Program-made: the position numbers and the translations under genes
Assembly: GCA_016200265.1 (NCBI GenBank)
Contig: JACQFE010000007.1
Coordinates: 1-45,562, forward strand
Length of the DNA: 45,562 nt
Direction of reading: 5' to 3'
Source of the DNA: Planctomycetota bacterium
GTDB taxonomy: Bacteria > Planctomycetota > Phycisphaerae > UBA1845
Shown here: positions 24,689 through 34,216 of the stretch, one piece after another
Position numbering within the stretch: position 1 is the first letter of the stretch
Layout: every line of letters starts with the position of its first letter
The notes under the pieces: generated by a model
What the model was told of the DNA's origin: nothing
Seen by the model: only the letters and a program-made list of their open reading frames with translations
Databases searched by the model: none

Positions 24689-25390
24689 ATGCGTCTGAAT
24701 ACTGGTCTCATTCTTGGTTTTGGTGGTTTGGTGACGTTTGTTTGTGGATCGTGGAGCCTTGCGGCCACGGTGCCGTTCACGGAGGCATTTACAAGTGACG
24801 CCGCGAATTGGCACGATCCCAGCGGTGCGTCCGTCTTGAACTGGACAAACTCAGGCGGCCCGGATTCCAGTAGCTTTGCGTTCACGAATTTCAATTTCGC
24901 CAATTCGGCCGCAGGTTCGACGCCGGTCATCTTTCGCGGTCAGAGCGAGTTCAATTCCAGCGGCGGCGCATTCGTCGGCAACTGGATCGCGGATGGAATT
25001 ACCAGCTTTCGTGCGGACGTGCGGCAGGATTCCGGCGTGCCGCTGACTTTCTTCACACGGTTTTCGTCCTCGGCGAATTTTCCCGGAGCCACGGCCATCA
25101 ACTTTACGCCGGTTCTCAGCGGAGTTTGGACGCCGATTACGTTCGCGATCAGCCCCGCAAGTCCACAGTTCATCAGCTTTGAAGGCACGGACTTCAATAC
25201 GGTGTTCAGCAACATCGGGCATTTGCAGATTGGCGTCTCCGTGCCGGCCGAGTTGGGCCACTTGAACTCCAACGTGACGTTTGGGATCGACAATGTGAGC
25301 ATCGTTCCAGAGCCCGCAAGCCTTGGGCTGTTTGCGATCGGACTTGTGGCGATTGCGAGACAAAGGGTTGGGCGGAGTCGCGCGAGATGA
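24689..25390 (+). CDS. PEP-CTERM sorted secreted protein
   Basis: A 233-residue exported protein with a strong AAGGAGG ribosome binding site 5 nt before the ATG. It has a signal peptide (LILGFGGLVTFVCGSWSLAA), a beta-rich body with carbohydrate-binding-module-like features (GNWIADGITSFRADVRQDSG, FGIDNVSIV), and a C-terminal sorting signal: VPEPASLGLFAIGLVAIA and then an Arg-rich tail. Proteins of this class are cut and re-anchored by an exosortase; no exosortase gene is in the window. The stop overlaps the next start by four bases. Confidence 0.9.
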   Translation: MRLNTGLILGFGGLVTFVCGSWSLAATVPFTEAFTSDAANWHDPSGASVLNWTNSGGPDSSSFAFTNFNFANSAAGSTPVIFRGQSEFNSSGGAFVGNWIADGITSFRADVRQDSGVPLTFFTRFSSSANFPGATAINFTPVLSGVWTPITFAISPASPQFISFEGTDFNTVFSNIGHLQIGVSVPAELGHLNSNVTFGIDNVSIVPEPASLGLFAIGLVAIARQRVGRSRAR

Positions 25391-26466
25391 GAGCATTCGT
25401 AGTGGTATTCGCGGTCACGCTCGTGACTGGGGCAGGCGACGGTCAGGCCGGTGAGGTGCATTGGAACACCCCGTCCGACGACCGGTGGCAATACCCGTTC
25501 AACTTCTCCCCCGGCAGTGAATTGAGGGCATCGACATTCGGGTCGACGGGGGATCCGAGGTTCACTACTTTTAATGATCGCGACGGCATTTTTGTAGTCG
25601 GTTGGGACACCAGCGAGACCGTTCCGACCGGGCTTCCCGCCGCGAGTTACGGCGTGCAATCGGTTCAGGTTGTCGTGACGGCTGCGGCTGGCGCGGGTTG
25701 CCCGACTTGTCTTCCCGTGGCGACCTGGTTGGTCGACCTGACACCGGATCCCTGGTTTCAAATGGACTTTCCGATTACGGACAGCGATCCCGGCCAACCG
25801 ATCGAGCTATACGGAGTCGGATTCGGACCGGAGTATGACTATGCGACCTGGTTGGAGAGCGACATTTATGTCGGTAGCGACGACCAGCAGTTCACGCCTC
25901 GCGATCCATACCCGTTCGTGTACGGCGTCGGTGCCGCTCAAGTCCACGTCGAAGATTCGGTCAAGGGGCAGTTCACGCCGACTCCCTGGGCGATCGGCGT
26001 GCCCGTCAACTACTCGCCCGGCGTGCAAACCACGCCCTTCGCCGTGGATTTTGACGTGGACCTGAGCCTGTCAGGCGGTCTGGTGCGCAATTATTTTCAA
26101 GGGCAGCTCGGTGGCGGACGCGTGTTCGTGGATGTCACGTCGTTGACACTCACTTCGCAACAGGCGGCCGCGGGTTATCCGGTCTTCTTTACGAAAGAGG
26201 GTATCAATCTCGATCCGAACGCCCGCGCCGCTCAACTTGTGATGACGTTTGTGCCAACCGCGGACATTGGTGGAAACGGGATGCCCGATCTTACGGACTT
26301 TGGGGCCTTGCAGAAATGCTCCGCGGGTCCGGGATCGAAACCATCGCCGGCGCTGCCGTTGGAGGCAACGGTTTGCAAATTCTTGTTTGATCTCGATGAA
26401 GACGGCGACGTTGATCTACACGACGCGGCCGTCTTCTGGAACCGTTTCCGCGTGCCGAATTTCTGA
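25387..26466 (+). CDS. Secreted protein with dockerin-like C-terminal EF-hands
   Basis: A 359-residue exported protein (signal [21 protein letters not shown]). The body is beta-rich and Gly/Asp/Pro-rich without a catalytic motif I recognise. The C-terminus has two Ca-binding-loop-like repeats about 50 residues apart: [17 protein letters not shown] and [17 protein letters not shown], the planctomycete dockerin-like arrangement also seen in the haloperoxidase (14570) and RCC1 (43629) proteins. Coupled by an ATGA overlap to the PEP-CTERM gene, so the two are probably made together for the cell surface. Confidence 0.82.
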   Translation: MRAFVVVFAVTLVTGAGDGQAGEVHWNTPSDDRWQYPFNFSPGSELRASTFGSTGDPRFTTFNDRDGIFVVGWDTSETVPTGLPAASYGVQSVQVVVTAAAGAGCPTCLPVATWLVDLTPDPWFQMDFPITDSDPGQPIELYGVGFGPEYDYATWLESDIYVGSDDQQFTPRDPYPFVYGVGAAQVHVEDSVKGQFTPTPWAIGVPVNYSPGVQTTPFAVDFDVDLSLSGGLVRNYFQGQLGGGRVFVDVTSLTLTSQQAAAGYPVFFTKEGINLDPNARAAQLVMTFVPTADIGGNGMPDLTDFGALQKCSAGPGSKPSPALPLEATVCKFLFDLDEDGDVDLHDAAVFWNRFRVPNF

Positions 26467-26489
26467 GCCGGAAAGTGAGGGAGAATTCC

Positions 26490-27314
26490 ATGAGATTTCG
26501 ATGCAAGAACAACCGAAGATCGAACCAGGCCTTTACTCTGATTGAGCTTCTCGTCGTTTCGGCGATCATCAGTTTGCTGATTTCGATCTTGCTGCCGGCG
26601 CTGGGTCGCGCCCGCGAGAGTGCCAAGCAGATCGTGTGTCGAAACAATCTCCGCACGATCTGGACCGGCGTGCTGCAATATTCGCTGGGTCACGGCGATC
26701 GCGTGCCTTTCATGGAGGACCCCAACATCGCCGATCCGAACGCCGACCCCTTCGACAAGGCGTTTCGCAATTCGCCGGGCGTTTTGCTTGAAGAGTTCGT
26801 CACGCCGGGGAGCTGGCGATGCCCCAGTGCGATTCGCGGGTATCCGGCCTCGGCATCGTCGGAAGGTTGGAAATCGACTTATTGGTTTCGCACCGCCGGC
26901 GCACCGGGCGAGGGCATTCCTTTTGACAACACGCATTGGGGCAAGGGCGACTCCATGGACCCCATCGTCGACAACTACGTGAACTTCGACGGTCGACCGC
27001 TCAAGTATATCAGCGGCAGGCGGCACACGCCGAGCAATCCCGGAGCGCCGAATCGCGATGGCATCGGCCCGTGGACGTTCTCGTTTCCCATCATTGCCGA
27101 CCTGGACGGAGGCAGTGAGACGCAGGGTAGGCCCAAATATCCCCATTTCGGCGTTGTCGATCGCCGCGATGATCTTGAAGCATCGCGCTCTTTGTATGAA
27201 AAGCAAACCGGAACGGGCCGTCGTCCTTGCCGGCTCGAACTCCACGCCGAAGGCGAGAAGAAAGCGGCAATCTACCTGACGCGAGTGCCGTATCCACATA
27301 AACCGGGCTATTGA
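26490..27314 (+). CDS. Type IV prepilin-like (DUF1559-type) protein
   Basis: A 274-residue protein with a class III signal, [21 protein letters not shown] followed by [20 protein letters not shown], the layout of planctomycete pseudopilins. The residue before the FTLIELL cut site is Ala and not the usual Gly, which prepilin peptidase tolerates less well. GAGGGAG lies just before the chosen ATG (26490). The periplasmic head is Gly/Pro-rich with a C-terminal [13 protein letters not shown] segment. Members of this family are numerous in Planctomycetota; role in pili or secretion is uncertain. No pilus ATPase is nearby. Confidence 0.88.
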   Translation: MRFRCKNNRRSNQAFTLIELLVVSAIISLLISILLPALGRARESAKQIVCRNNLRTIWTGVLQYSLGHGDRVPFMEDPNIADPNADPFDKAFRNSPGVLLEEFVTPGSWRCPSAIRGYPASASSEGWKSTYWFRTAGAPGEGIPFDNTHWGKGDSMDPIVDNYVNFDGRPLKYISGRRHTPSNPGAPNRDGIGPWTFSFPIIADLDGGSETQGRPKYPHFGVVDRRDDLEASRSLYEKQTGTGRRPCRLELHAEGEKKAAIYLTRVPYPHKPGY

Positions 27315-27323
27315 GAGGAACGC

Positions 27324-28079
27324 ATGACAATCGCAACTGCTGATCCGAGTCTTGTTCATTATGTCCCGATTGCGACCACCGCGCTGTCGGCGATCTTTTG
27401 TGGAATTCTGCTGCAGCGATACATGGTACGGCGAAGCGGCGCACATCTTCTGTGGTGGGCCGGAGGAATCGCGTGCTACGGACTTGGCACGGCATTGGAA
27501 AGCGCGGTGACGCTGTTCGGCAATTCGCCGGGCCTGAACAAGGCCTGGTACATCGCCGGCGCACTTCTTGGCGGATACCCTCTTGCGCAAGGAAGCGTCT
27601 ACCTTTTGCTTCCTCGGCAAACCGCGAAAACTCTCTCCATGCTCACCGTTCCATTTATTGTTTTCTTTTCCGTCATGGTGATCTTCTCGCCGATTGACTT
27701 GGCCCGTCTGGAGCCGCAACGCCCGGGCGGCGCTGCGCTGATGTGGCAATGGATTCGATGGTTCACGCCGATCATCAATTTGTACGCTGTCGTGTTCCTG
27801 ATCGGTGGGGCGATGCTCAGTTCCATGAGATTTTTTCTGCATCGGGAGACGCATCATCGCGCATTGGGAAATGCGCTGATCGCCATTGGCGCCATGCTGC
27901 CGGGTGTCGGCGGTACGTTGGCAAAGGCGGGCAGAGTGGAAGCTCTCTACGTAGGCGAATTCGCCGGATTGATTCTGATCTGTCTGGGCTATCGCTCTTG
28001 CGTCAAGATGCCTTTGCAAACCATTGAACATCGCGATCCTCAGCCCAATAATCCTGCACTTGCGCCGGTTCGAGTTTGA
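27324..28079 (+). CDS. Seven-helix membrane protein, unknown
   Basis: A 251-residue integral membrane protein with about seven hydrophobic segments (YVPIATTALSAIFCGILLQ; HLLWWAGGIACYGLGTAL; AWYIAGALLGGYPLAQGSVY; MLTVPFIVFFSVMVIF; FTPIINLYAVVFLIGGAML; ALIAIGAMLPGVGGTL; YVGEFAGLILICLGY). This is the layout of the 7TM sensor-type domains found fused to histidine kinases and cyclases, but no output domain is attached. It follows the prepilin gene by 9 bp and so is likely in the same operon. Function unknown. Confidence 0.7.
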   Translation: MTIATADPSLVHYVPIATTALSAIFCGILLQRYMVRRSGAHLLWWAGGIACYGLGTALESAVTLFGNSPGLNKAWYIAGALLGGYPLAQGSVYLLLPRQTAKTLSMLTVPFIVFFSVMVIFSPIDLARLEPQRPGGAALMWQWIRWFTPIINLYAVVFLIGGAMLSSMRFFLHRETHHRALGNALIAIGAMLPGVGGTLAKAGRVEALYVGEFAGLILICLGYRSCVKMPLQTIEHRDPQPNNPALAPVRV

Positions 28080-28152
28080 GCTTCGGCCATCGCAGGCTAC
28101 ATTGTTCGACGGCGTTTGTGCGGTGAACAATGGACGCAAGTGAGGACATCAA

Positions 28153-29328
28153 ATGCGCACAGTGCGGATGCTGAAGGTATTGGCGACGGTTCTTCTGTTG
28201 TCGAGCGCAAACGCGGCGGCTCAATCCGATGCAAAATCGGTGACGGCCACCGGGCAGGCGGCGGGAACGGACCTCAAGGCAAAGGATGAGGCCTGCAACG
28301 AGGCCCGTCGCACGGCGATCCGGCAAACATGCGGTGAACGGATCAACGCCTACACGAACGTCGTCGATTTTCAGGTCAAACGCGACCGCATTCTCTCCAA
28401 TCCCGTCGGCTACATCACGAGCGAGGATATCAAGCGTCGCTGGGACGACGGGCAATACTCGTATTGCGAACTGTTCGCGACGGTGGCCACAGGCAAATTC
28501 GCGGCCGACTGGAACTCGATGTTCGAGCACATTCGCGAAGATGTCGGCAATCCGCGATGCGTGGTGATGTTCATGGAAGACAATGACATGGACGATCTTG
28601 TACCGCCACACACGAACGGCGTGGCTCAATCCCGCATCGAGCACTTTTTTTTAGAGCATGGCGTTCACCTGATGGACAAGGAAGTTGGCGAGGACGTTCG
28701 CGCTCGCGACATCGACCTCGCGAAGAATGAAGACGCTCGCGCCGTGGCACAACGCGCGGCGGCATTCAAGGCTGATGTGGCCGTTTCCGGTCGCGCGGAA
28801 GCTCGACGCGGCAGTGCCCAGGAGCTGGCCGGGCACATGCTCTACAAATGGGACATCACTCTCACCGTCCGTGTGATTCAGGCGGACTCGGCGCAAATTC
28901 TCGCGGTGAACACGTATCGACCGAAGAAAGGCTTCTCGACGACGGTCAGTGGAAACGGCGACGAAGGGCTGGAGAAGCTGGCCGACGAAGTTGCGCCACA
29001 GCTTCTGAAAGACGTGGGCGAGGCATGGCGCAAGCGAACCACTGCTCACAGCGTCTTTGAATTGACGATTGACGGCTGTTCGCGAAGTGATTTCCGGAAA
29101 CGAATCGAACCAGCCTTGCGGAAACTCCAAATGGTTCAGCAGGGCGATGAAGGCGTCAAGCTGCGCGAAGCCGTTGGAGAGGTCATCACGGCCGAAGTGT
29201 ATTGGTCGGGTGATTTGAATTCGCTCGCGGACGCGATGGAAGACCTACACGCGGAAGGAGTCCAGCTTCGCGTCGTGGAACAAAGCGCCAACCGCGTGCG
29301 TTGCAGGATTACCGCGGCCACTCCGTAA
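28153..29328 (+). CDS. Secreted FlgT/LPP20-like protein
   Basis: A 391-residue exported protein (signal MLKVLATVLLLSSANAAAQS). Residues about 28-120 follow the FlgT N-terminal/LPP20 pattern: VTATGQAAGTDLKAKDEACNEA..., IRQTCGERINAYTNVVDFQV, RILSNPVGYITSEDI and then a YSYCELFATVATG strand. The middle resembles a TolB-N-like or FlgT-M domain (VAVSGRAEARRGS, ITLTVRVIQADSAQILAV), and the C-terminal part (about 295-391) has a repeated helix-strand unit. FlgT itself decorates the flagellar outer-membrane ring of Vibrio; no flagellar genes are here, so a general outer-envelope role is more likely. The next gene starts 11 bp after its stop. Confidence 0.7.
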   Translation: MRTVRMLKVLATVLLLSSANAAAQSDAKSVTATGQAAGTDLKAKDEACNEARRTAIRQTCGERINAYTNVVDFQVKRDRILSNPVGYITSEDIKRRWDDGQYSYCELFATVATGKFAADWNSMFEHIREDVGNPRCVVMFMEDNDMDDLVPPHTNGVAQSRIEHFFLEHGVHLMDKEVGEDVRARDIDLAKNEDARAVAQRAAAFKADVAVSGRAEARRGSAQELAGHMLYKWDITLTVRVIQADSAQILAVNTYRPKKGFSTTVSGNGDEGLEKLADEVAPQLLKDVGEAWRKRTTAHSVFELTIDGCSRSDFRKRIEPALRKLQMVQQGDEGVKLREAVGEVITAEVYWSGDLNSLADAMEDLHAEGVQLRVVEQSANRVRCRITAATP

Positions 29329-29338
29329 GGAGTTCATT

Positions 29339-30400
29339 GTGCTGGACATTCGAGACTTGTCGGTCGCATTTCACGGTGAGCACGGCCCGCTTACGGTCGT
29401 CGATCGTGTTTCGATTTCCGTTCAACAGGGCAAGACCATCGCCCTGGTGGGCGAGAGCGGCTGCGGGAAGAGTGCCACGGCGTTGGCAGTCATGCGGTTG
29501 ATTCCTCGCGGAGTCGGTGGAATCATCGGCGGGCAGATCCATTTTCATGATTCCCAAAGCGGCTCATCATCCGACCTTGTGCAACTCTCCGACGCACGGA
29601 TGCAGCGAATTCGTGGTGACCGCATCGCCATGATTTTTCAGGAGCCATTCACGGCCCTTCATCCACTGTTCACCATCGGCTCGCAGATCGTCGAGGTGAT
29701 TGAATTGCACCGTGGAATTCGAGGCGCGGCCGCATGGCGGGTCGCAGTGGAGATGCTGGGTCGCGTCGGCATTGTCGATGCGGCTCAGCGTGCCCATGAC
29801 TATCCGCATCAATTTTCCGGCGGGATGCGGCAACGGGCCATGATCGCGATGGCGATAGCGTGCCACCCTGATATTCTGATTGCTGACGAGCCGACGACCG
29901 CGCTTGATGTAACCGTTCAAGCCCAGATTCTCGATACGGTGCTGGCGCTTCAAAGAGAATTGCGGATGGGGATCTTGCTCATCACGCACGATCTTGGGGT
30001 CGTGGCCCGCGTGGCCGACTGCGTTTATGTGATGTATGCCGGTCGAATTGTGGAACATGCGAGAACGGAGATGCTGCTCTCAAATCCGCAACATCCGTAC
30101 ACAAGAGGATTGATCGCTTGCAGCCCTTCGTTCGATCACGATCGAGGTGAACGGCTTCAGGTCATTCCGGGAAGCGTGCCCGATCCCGCGAAATTTCCAA
30201 CCGGCTGTCGATTTCATCCTCGGTGTGAACTAAGTGAGATTCGAGCAAAAAACACATCAAGAAAGACCACAACCAGCAATGGTCCGCCCTTGCGAATTAC
30301 CCTTCGGCGCTGCGTGGAGTCGTACTCAGGCGAGGAATCCGGAGCGCCGGCGCTTCGCGAAGTTTCAGACAATCACTTCGTATCGTGCTGGGAAGTGTGA
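29339..30400 (+). CDS. OppD/DppD-type peptide ABC transporter ATPase
   Basis: A 353-residue ATPase from a GTG start with AAGGAG upstream. Walker [10 protein letters not shown], signature [14 protein letters not shown] and Walker [13 protein letters not shown] are intact. The C-terminal part has the Opp/Dpp marker PYTRGLI and the oligo_HPY-like segment [12 protein letters not shown], whose cysteines can hold an iron-sulfur cluster in relatives. Beyond it the sequence ([26 protein letters not shown]) keeps the expected final CW. No permease, binding protein or OppF partner adjoins, so it is an orphan or the partner genes lie elsewhere. It is the last gene of the same-strand run from 24.7 kb. 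Confidence 0.88.
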   Translation: MLDIRDLSVAFHGEHGPLTVVDRVSISVQQGKTIALVGESGCGKSATALAVMRLIPRGVGGIIGGQIHFHDSQSGSSSDLVQLSDARMQRIRGDRIAMIFQEPFTALHPLFTIGSQIVEVIELHRGIRGAAAWRVAVEMLGRVGIVDAAQRAHDYPHQFSGGMRQRAMIAMAIACHPDILIADEPTTALDVTVQAQILDTVLALQRELRMGILLITHDLGVVARVADCVYVMYAGRIVEHARTEMLLSNPQHPYTRGLIACSPSFDHDRGERLQVIPGSVPDPAKFPTGCRFHPRCELSEIRAKNTSRKTTTSNGPPLRITLRRCVESYSGEESGAPALREVSDNHFVSCWEV

Positions 30401-30476
30401 GTGCTCGAATCGTATTGGGGGAGCGATGAAATCTGCGCCAACCCAAAGGTGTGGCTCTACGGCGCGGTGCAACAAC

Positions 30477-31865
30477 TCATCCCGATATCACCCAGCGGAG
30501 CATCTCGCCAAGCCGAGGGCCCTTGCCTTGCATCAAAATTCCCACGCGGAAAATGCGTCCTGCGGCAAAGACGATGACGATCGTCGTTAGGAGGACGAGT
30601 GCGACGCCCAGGGCCGGCTGCCACAAAGGAATCCCCGGCGGCACCGCCTGGCGGATGGTCATCAGCATGGGTGTGGCCGGTGGGAATAATGACATCACCG
30701 TGGAAAGCGTGGAGGACGGCTCGCGAACCACATTGAACCACACAAACATCGGCGAACACACGACGAGCATGACCGGCGTCATCAGGCTCTGTGCCTCGCG
30801 CATGTCATTGACAGCCGAGCCGATTGCGATAAATACCGATCCAAACATCAGCACCGCGAGGCATTGATACACGATGAACCACCACACGATCTGGCGAGGG
30901 AATAAATCCGCATATCCGGCCCGCTTGATCGCCAGGTATGCGCCGACCAAATAAATCGTCACGATCGTGAGCGAGACGCCGACCATTCCGATCAATTTGC
31001 CGAGCATGAGTTCGAAGGGTGGGACGGAACCAAGCAGCACTTCGGCGATGCGATTGGTCTTTTCCTCCAGAACGCTTTGCATCAGCGGCGTGGCCCCAAT
31101 CATCACCACCATGAACATGAGCATCATCAGACCCATGGGAATAAAGATGCTCGCCAATTCGTTTGTTTTCTGAGCCCTCTTGATATTACCGCTTTCATCT
31201 ACGCTCACCAGATTGAAATTGCCGACCTGAATCCACTTCGTCGCTTCCTGAACGACTTTCCGGTCAATGTTGAGTTTTTGAAAGCGGATTTCCTGGATCC
31301 TGGAGTTGACTTTGGGCCCAAACCATTTCTGAACGTCGTCATACGTCGGACTGTTGGAATAGTAGGCAATTGCGCCTTGTTCCAAATCCGCACCAGGTTC
31401 GATGGCATCCTTACCGATGATGAAAAATCCAAAAATTTCCAGTTTTCGAACCCGTTCGGAGAGATCAAGAGTTACCTTGAGCGGGTCCGCAATGCCCGCA
31501 TTGACTTCCTCAAACAAGAAGCGCGGCTTCGTCTGCGCTTTCTCGCCGGATTGTTCCTCGGCAGTGATGGTGCCCACATGACCGCCGGACCGGTCGCGCT
31601 CGATTTCATCCGACAGCCCTTCCGTACTATAGATTTCCTTGTTATTGCGTTCGTCCGCAGCCTTTTGAATCGCCGGAAAAAGCTGGTGTGTATAATCCAC
31701 GACGGCCACGTGCTTGTCGCCAATGTCCTTTTTGCCACGAAGAACAGTCTGGAGCGCTGCGCTACCAATCGTCATTACAGGCATCAGCACCAATGACACA
31801 ATAAAGGCCTTGGTCTTTACCGCAGCCTGATATTCCCGCATTGCGACGACGAACACTTTACGCAT
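30477..31865 (-). CDS. ABC-2 type permease (NatB-like)
   Basis: A 462-residue permease. The start is placed at 31865 (MRKVFVVAMREYQAAVKTKAF), giving an 8-base overlap with the upstream ATPase stop; a longer frame to 31943 would bury more of that gene. One helix near the N-terminus, a long extracytoplasmic domain (about 40-250), then six helices with the ABC-2 fold; PLMQSVLEEKTNRIAEVLLGS is the family signature helix. Partner of the ATPase at 31858-32805. NatAB relatives export sodium or act in antibiotic resistance; the substrate here is unknown. Confidence 0.9.
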   Translation of the reverse strand: MRKVFVVAMREYQAAVKTKAFIVSLVLMPVMTIGSAALQTVLRGKKDIGDKHVAVVDYTHQLFPAIQKAADERNNKEIYSTEGLSDEIERDRSGGHVGTITAEEQSGEKAQTKPRFLFEEVNAGIADPLKVTLDLSERVRKLEIFGFFIIGKDAIEPGADLEQGAIAYYSNSPTYDDVQKWFGPKVNSRIQEIRFQKLNIDRKVVQEATKWIQVGNFNLVSVDESGNIKRAQKTNELASIFIPMGLMMLMFMVVMIGATPLMQSVLEEKTNRIAEVLLGSVPPFELMLGKLIGMVGVSLTIVTIYLVGAYLAIKRAGYADLFPRQIVWWFIVYQCLAVLMFGSVFIAIGSAVNDMREAQSLMTPVMLVVCSPMFVWFNVVREPSSTLSTVMSLFPPATPMLMTIRQAVPPGIPLWQPALGVALVLLTTIVIVFAAGRIFRVGILMQGKGPRLGEMLRWVISG

Positions 31866-32805
31866 GAATGGACTCCCGAATGGGTGTGACGCCGGCGCTC
31901 GTCTCGTGAGGTTCCGGCCGGGCGATGCGGACAAAAATGTCATGCAGTGAAGGTCGAGCGAGTTCGAAGTGCGTGACCGGACCCTTTTGCATCAGCTCAG
32001 CAAGAATGCTCTGCGAATCAACATTTCCGGAAATACGCAGTTCCTGTAAGCGGCCAAAGTCCGTCACCTTTTCGACGCCCGGAATGCGCCGCGGATCGAA
32101 TCCATTGCCTTCAACGCGCACGCGCAGCGTGTCTCGGCCATATTGGTCCTGAATCGAATCCAACGTGCCGTCGAGCACCTTGTCGCCCTTATAGATCATG
32201 CAGATGAAGTCGCACAGCTCTTCGGCCACGCTCATATCATGCGTGGAGAAGATGATCGTCGAACCCCCTCGGCGCAGATCGAGAACGGCCTCGCGAAGAA
32301 CATCTCGATTGACCGGATCAAGCCCGCTGAACGGCTCATCGAGAATGATCAGCTCAGGCTCCGCGATGACTGCGGAAATAAATTGCACCTTTTGGGCCAT
32401 ACCTTTGGAAAGCGTTTCCACTTTCTTTTCGGCCCATGATGACAGATCCATCCGTTCAAGCCAGGTTTTTACCGCAGTTTGGAAATCGCGGCGGCCTTTC
32501 AACTCCGCGTAGAACCGCAGAATCTCGCGAACTTTCATTTTCTTGTAGAGCCCGCGCTCTTCGGGGAGATAGCCGATGCGATCATTGGCGGCCGAGTGCT
32601 GCTCCTCGCCGAGCACGCGAACGGTGCCGCAACCCGGATCGGGATAATAAATCCGCATGATCATGCGGATGGTCGTGGTTTTGCCGGATCCGTTCGGCCC
32701 GATGAATCCGTAGATGGACCCTCTGGGCACCTTGAGAGAGAGATTGTGAACGGCCGTGACCTTGCCGAACGATTTGGTGACGTTTTCAATTTCGACGAGA
32801 TTCAT
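31858..32805 (-). CDS. ABC-2 exporter ATPase (NatA-like)
   Basis: A 315-residue ATPase with Walker A GPNGSGKTTTIRM, signature LSKGMAQKVQFI and Walker B LIILDEPFSGLDP followed by FSTHDMSVAEELC. The signature has Lys for the usual Gly (LSKGM), as is normal in this exporter subfamily. The last 90 residues form the DUF4162-like accessory domain typical of NatA-type ATPases. The stop codon overlaps the permease start by eight bases, so expression is coupled. Confidence 0.92.
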   Translation of the reverse strand: MNLVEIENVTKSFGKVTAVHNLSLKVPRGSIYGFIGPNGSGKTTTIRMIMRIYYPDPGCGTVRVLGEEQHSAANDRIGYLPEERGLYKKMKVREILRFYAELKGRRDFQTAVKTWLERMDLSSWAEKKVETLSKGMAQKVQFISAVIAEPELIILDEPFSGLDPVNRDVLREAVLDLRRGGSTIIFSTHDMSVAEELCDFICMIYKGDKVLDGTLDSIQDQYGRDTLRVRVEGNGFDPRRIPGVEKVTDFGRLQELRISGNVDSQSILAELMQKGPVTHFELARPSLHDIFVRIARPEPHETSAGVTPIRESIHA

Positions 32806-32926
32806 GGTTGCTCGCGTTTCGCCCTTTTCTTGAAACCGTTTCGTGACGCAGTGAAGATGGTATCATGCCGAATCGGGCGGCTCAACCGTCGATGTGCGTT
32901 CCTCTGTTTGATTTTGTCGGAGTTCC

Positions 32927-34033
32927 ATGACGAATATGCAAGATCGGTACGGAGTTGTCAGAAGATTGGCACTGATGAGTGCCATCCTCTTGCTCAATTT
33001 GCTTTCCTCACCTGTGCTCGCCGGGCCGCGGAAGGAGTTCGACGCTCTTGAGGCTCAATTGCTCAAGGCACATGAGGCGTTTCGAGCGCACAGTGGGGAT
33101 TCAGAGCAAAAGGCTGCAAATGGCGCCGCGCAGCCGGCGACCGGCGATCCGCGACTGGCGATCTTGCACCGGATGGACGCTCTCGCATCGTCAAGCGTCG
33201 GATCGTCGGACGGCGCATTCATTTCCATCTGGACGTTCAATTACTCCTGGCAGCTTGATCTTGACCTCGCCAATTTATTCGCCCGATTCGAGCGAGTGAC
33301 GCGCAATGACATCAATGACGCCTCCGTCGGCGACGTGCTGACCGCGATTCCGGACACCTACAAACGATCCGGCACGCCGCAGGGCTGGCTGACTTTGATC
33401 GCCAAAATTGCGGATGGGGCCACGCGCGAATCCACGCGACTCGACGCGATGCACATCCTTGGGCAATTGCAATTGAAAGAAGGAATGACCCGCGAGGCGC
33501 GGGTTACGTTCGAGCGGCTGGGAAAGGCAGCGGCCCCTGGCACCGATTTTGCGCGATTCGCCAAGAATTACTTGTTCGAGATCGACCACCTGCAGATCGG
33601 CATGACCGCACCCGATTTTGCCGCGAAGACGCTCGATGGCCGCGAAATCAAACTCAGCTCGTTGCGCGGCAAAATTGTTCTTCTGAATTTCTGGGCTACT
33701 TGGTGCGCGCCGTGCATGGCCAAGATGCCGGAGCTTCAGTCGATCGTCGCCAGAGCGAAAGAGCGAAATCTAAGCGACCGATTCGAAATCCTCGGCGTCT
33801 CGCTCGACGACTTTCGCGAAGTGCTTGAAGACGCCGTCCGCTCGCGCGGCCTCCCCGGCACCCAAACCTGGGATCCCGCCGGCCGCGAAAACCCCATTGC
33901 TGAAATGTACAACGTCCAAAACGTCCCGGTCTGGTATGTGATTGACGACAAAGGCGTCATTCGAGCGAAGAGCACTGTGAATCGCGAGCTTTCTGAATCA
34001 GTGGAGTCTGCTCTCAAGCAGATTGGGCGCTAA
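32927..34033 (+). CDS. TlpA/ResA-like thiol-disulfide oxidoreductase
   Basis: A 368-residue exported protein. Signal peptide RRLALMSAILLLNLLSSPVLA, then a helical N-terminal domain of about 200 residues, then a thioredoxin fold beginning GMTAPDFAAKTLDGREIKLS. The active site is FWATWCAPC with Cys260 and Cys263. The closing VPVWYVIDDKGVIRAK carries the cis-proline (NVPVW). Proteins of this class reduce periplasmic disulfides, for example in cytochrome c maturation; no ccm gene is close. The helical N-terminal domain is a common planctomycete addition. Confidence 0.9.
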   Translation: MTNMQDRYGVVRRLALMSAILLLNLLSSPVLAGPRKEFDALEAQLLKAHEAFRAHSGDSEQKAANGAAQPATGDPRLAILHRMDALASSSVGSSDGAFISIWTFNYSWQLDLDLANLFARFERVTRNDINDASVGDVLTAIPDTYKRSGTPQGWLTLIAKIADGATRESTRLDAMHILGQLQLKEGMTREARVTFERLGKAAAPGTDFARFAKNYLFEIDHLQIGMTAPDFAAKTLDGREIKLSSLRGKIVLLNFWATWCAPCMAKMPELQSIVARAKERNLSDRFEILGVSLDDFREVLEDAVRSRGLPGTQTWDPAGRENPIAEMYNVQNVPVWYVIDDKGVIRAKSTVNRELSESVESALKQIGR

Positions 34034-34061
34034 AGTAGCGACACATTCATCCTTTCGGATT

Positions 34062-34144
34062 GGGTGCCATGCCCAAGCCGGGCGCAGCCTGGCGCCGGCA
34101 TGAGATTCGTGATCATGGCGGCGCTGCGCTTGGCCATACCACCC
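34062..34144. repeat. Long imperfect palindrome (BIME-like)
   Basis: An 83-bp imperfect inverted repeat in the gap after the TlpA-like gene: left outer arm GGGTGCCATGCCCAAGC, right outer arm GCTTGGCCATACCACCC; inner arms GCGCAGCCTGGCGCCGGCA and TGGCGGCGCTGCGC around GAGATTCGTGATCA. It resembles the other palindromic repeats in edge sequence (GGGTGCC) but not in core, so it may be a third family. Confidence 0.7.
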
Positions 34145-34216
34145 GAATATTCGGCCGCCCTGTTGCACTCGCCCTACTTGATTCGGAATCAAGTTTGATT
34201 TAACCCATACTCCGTC

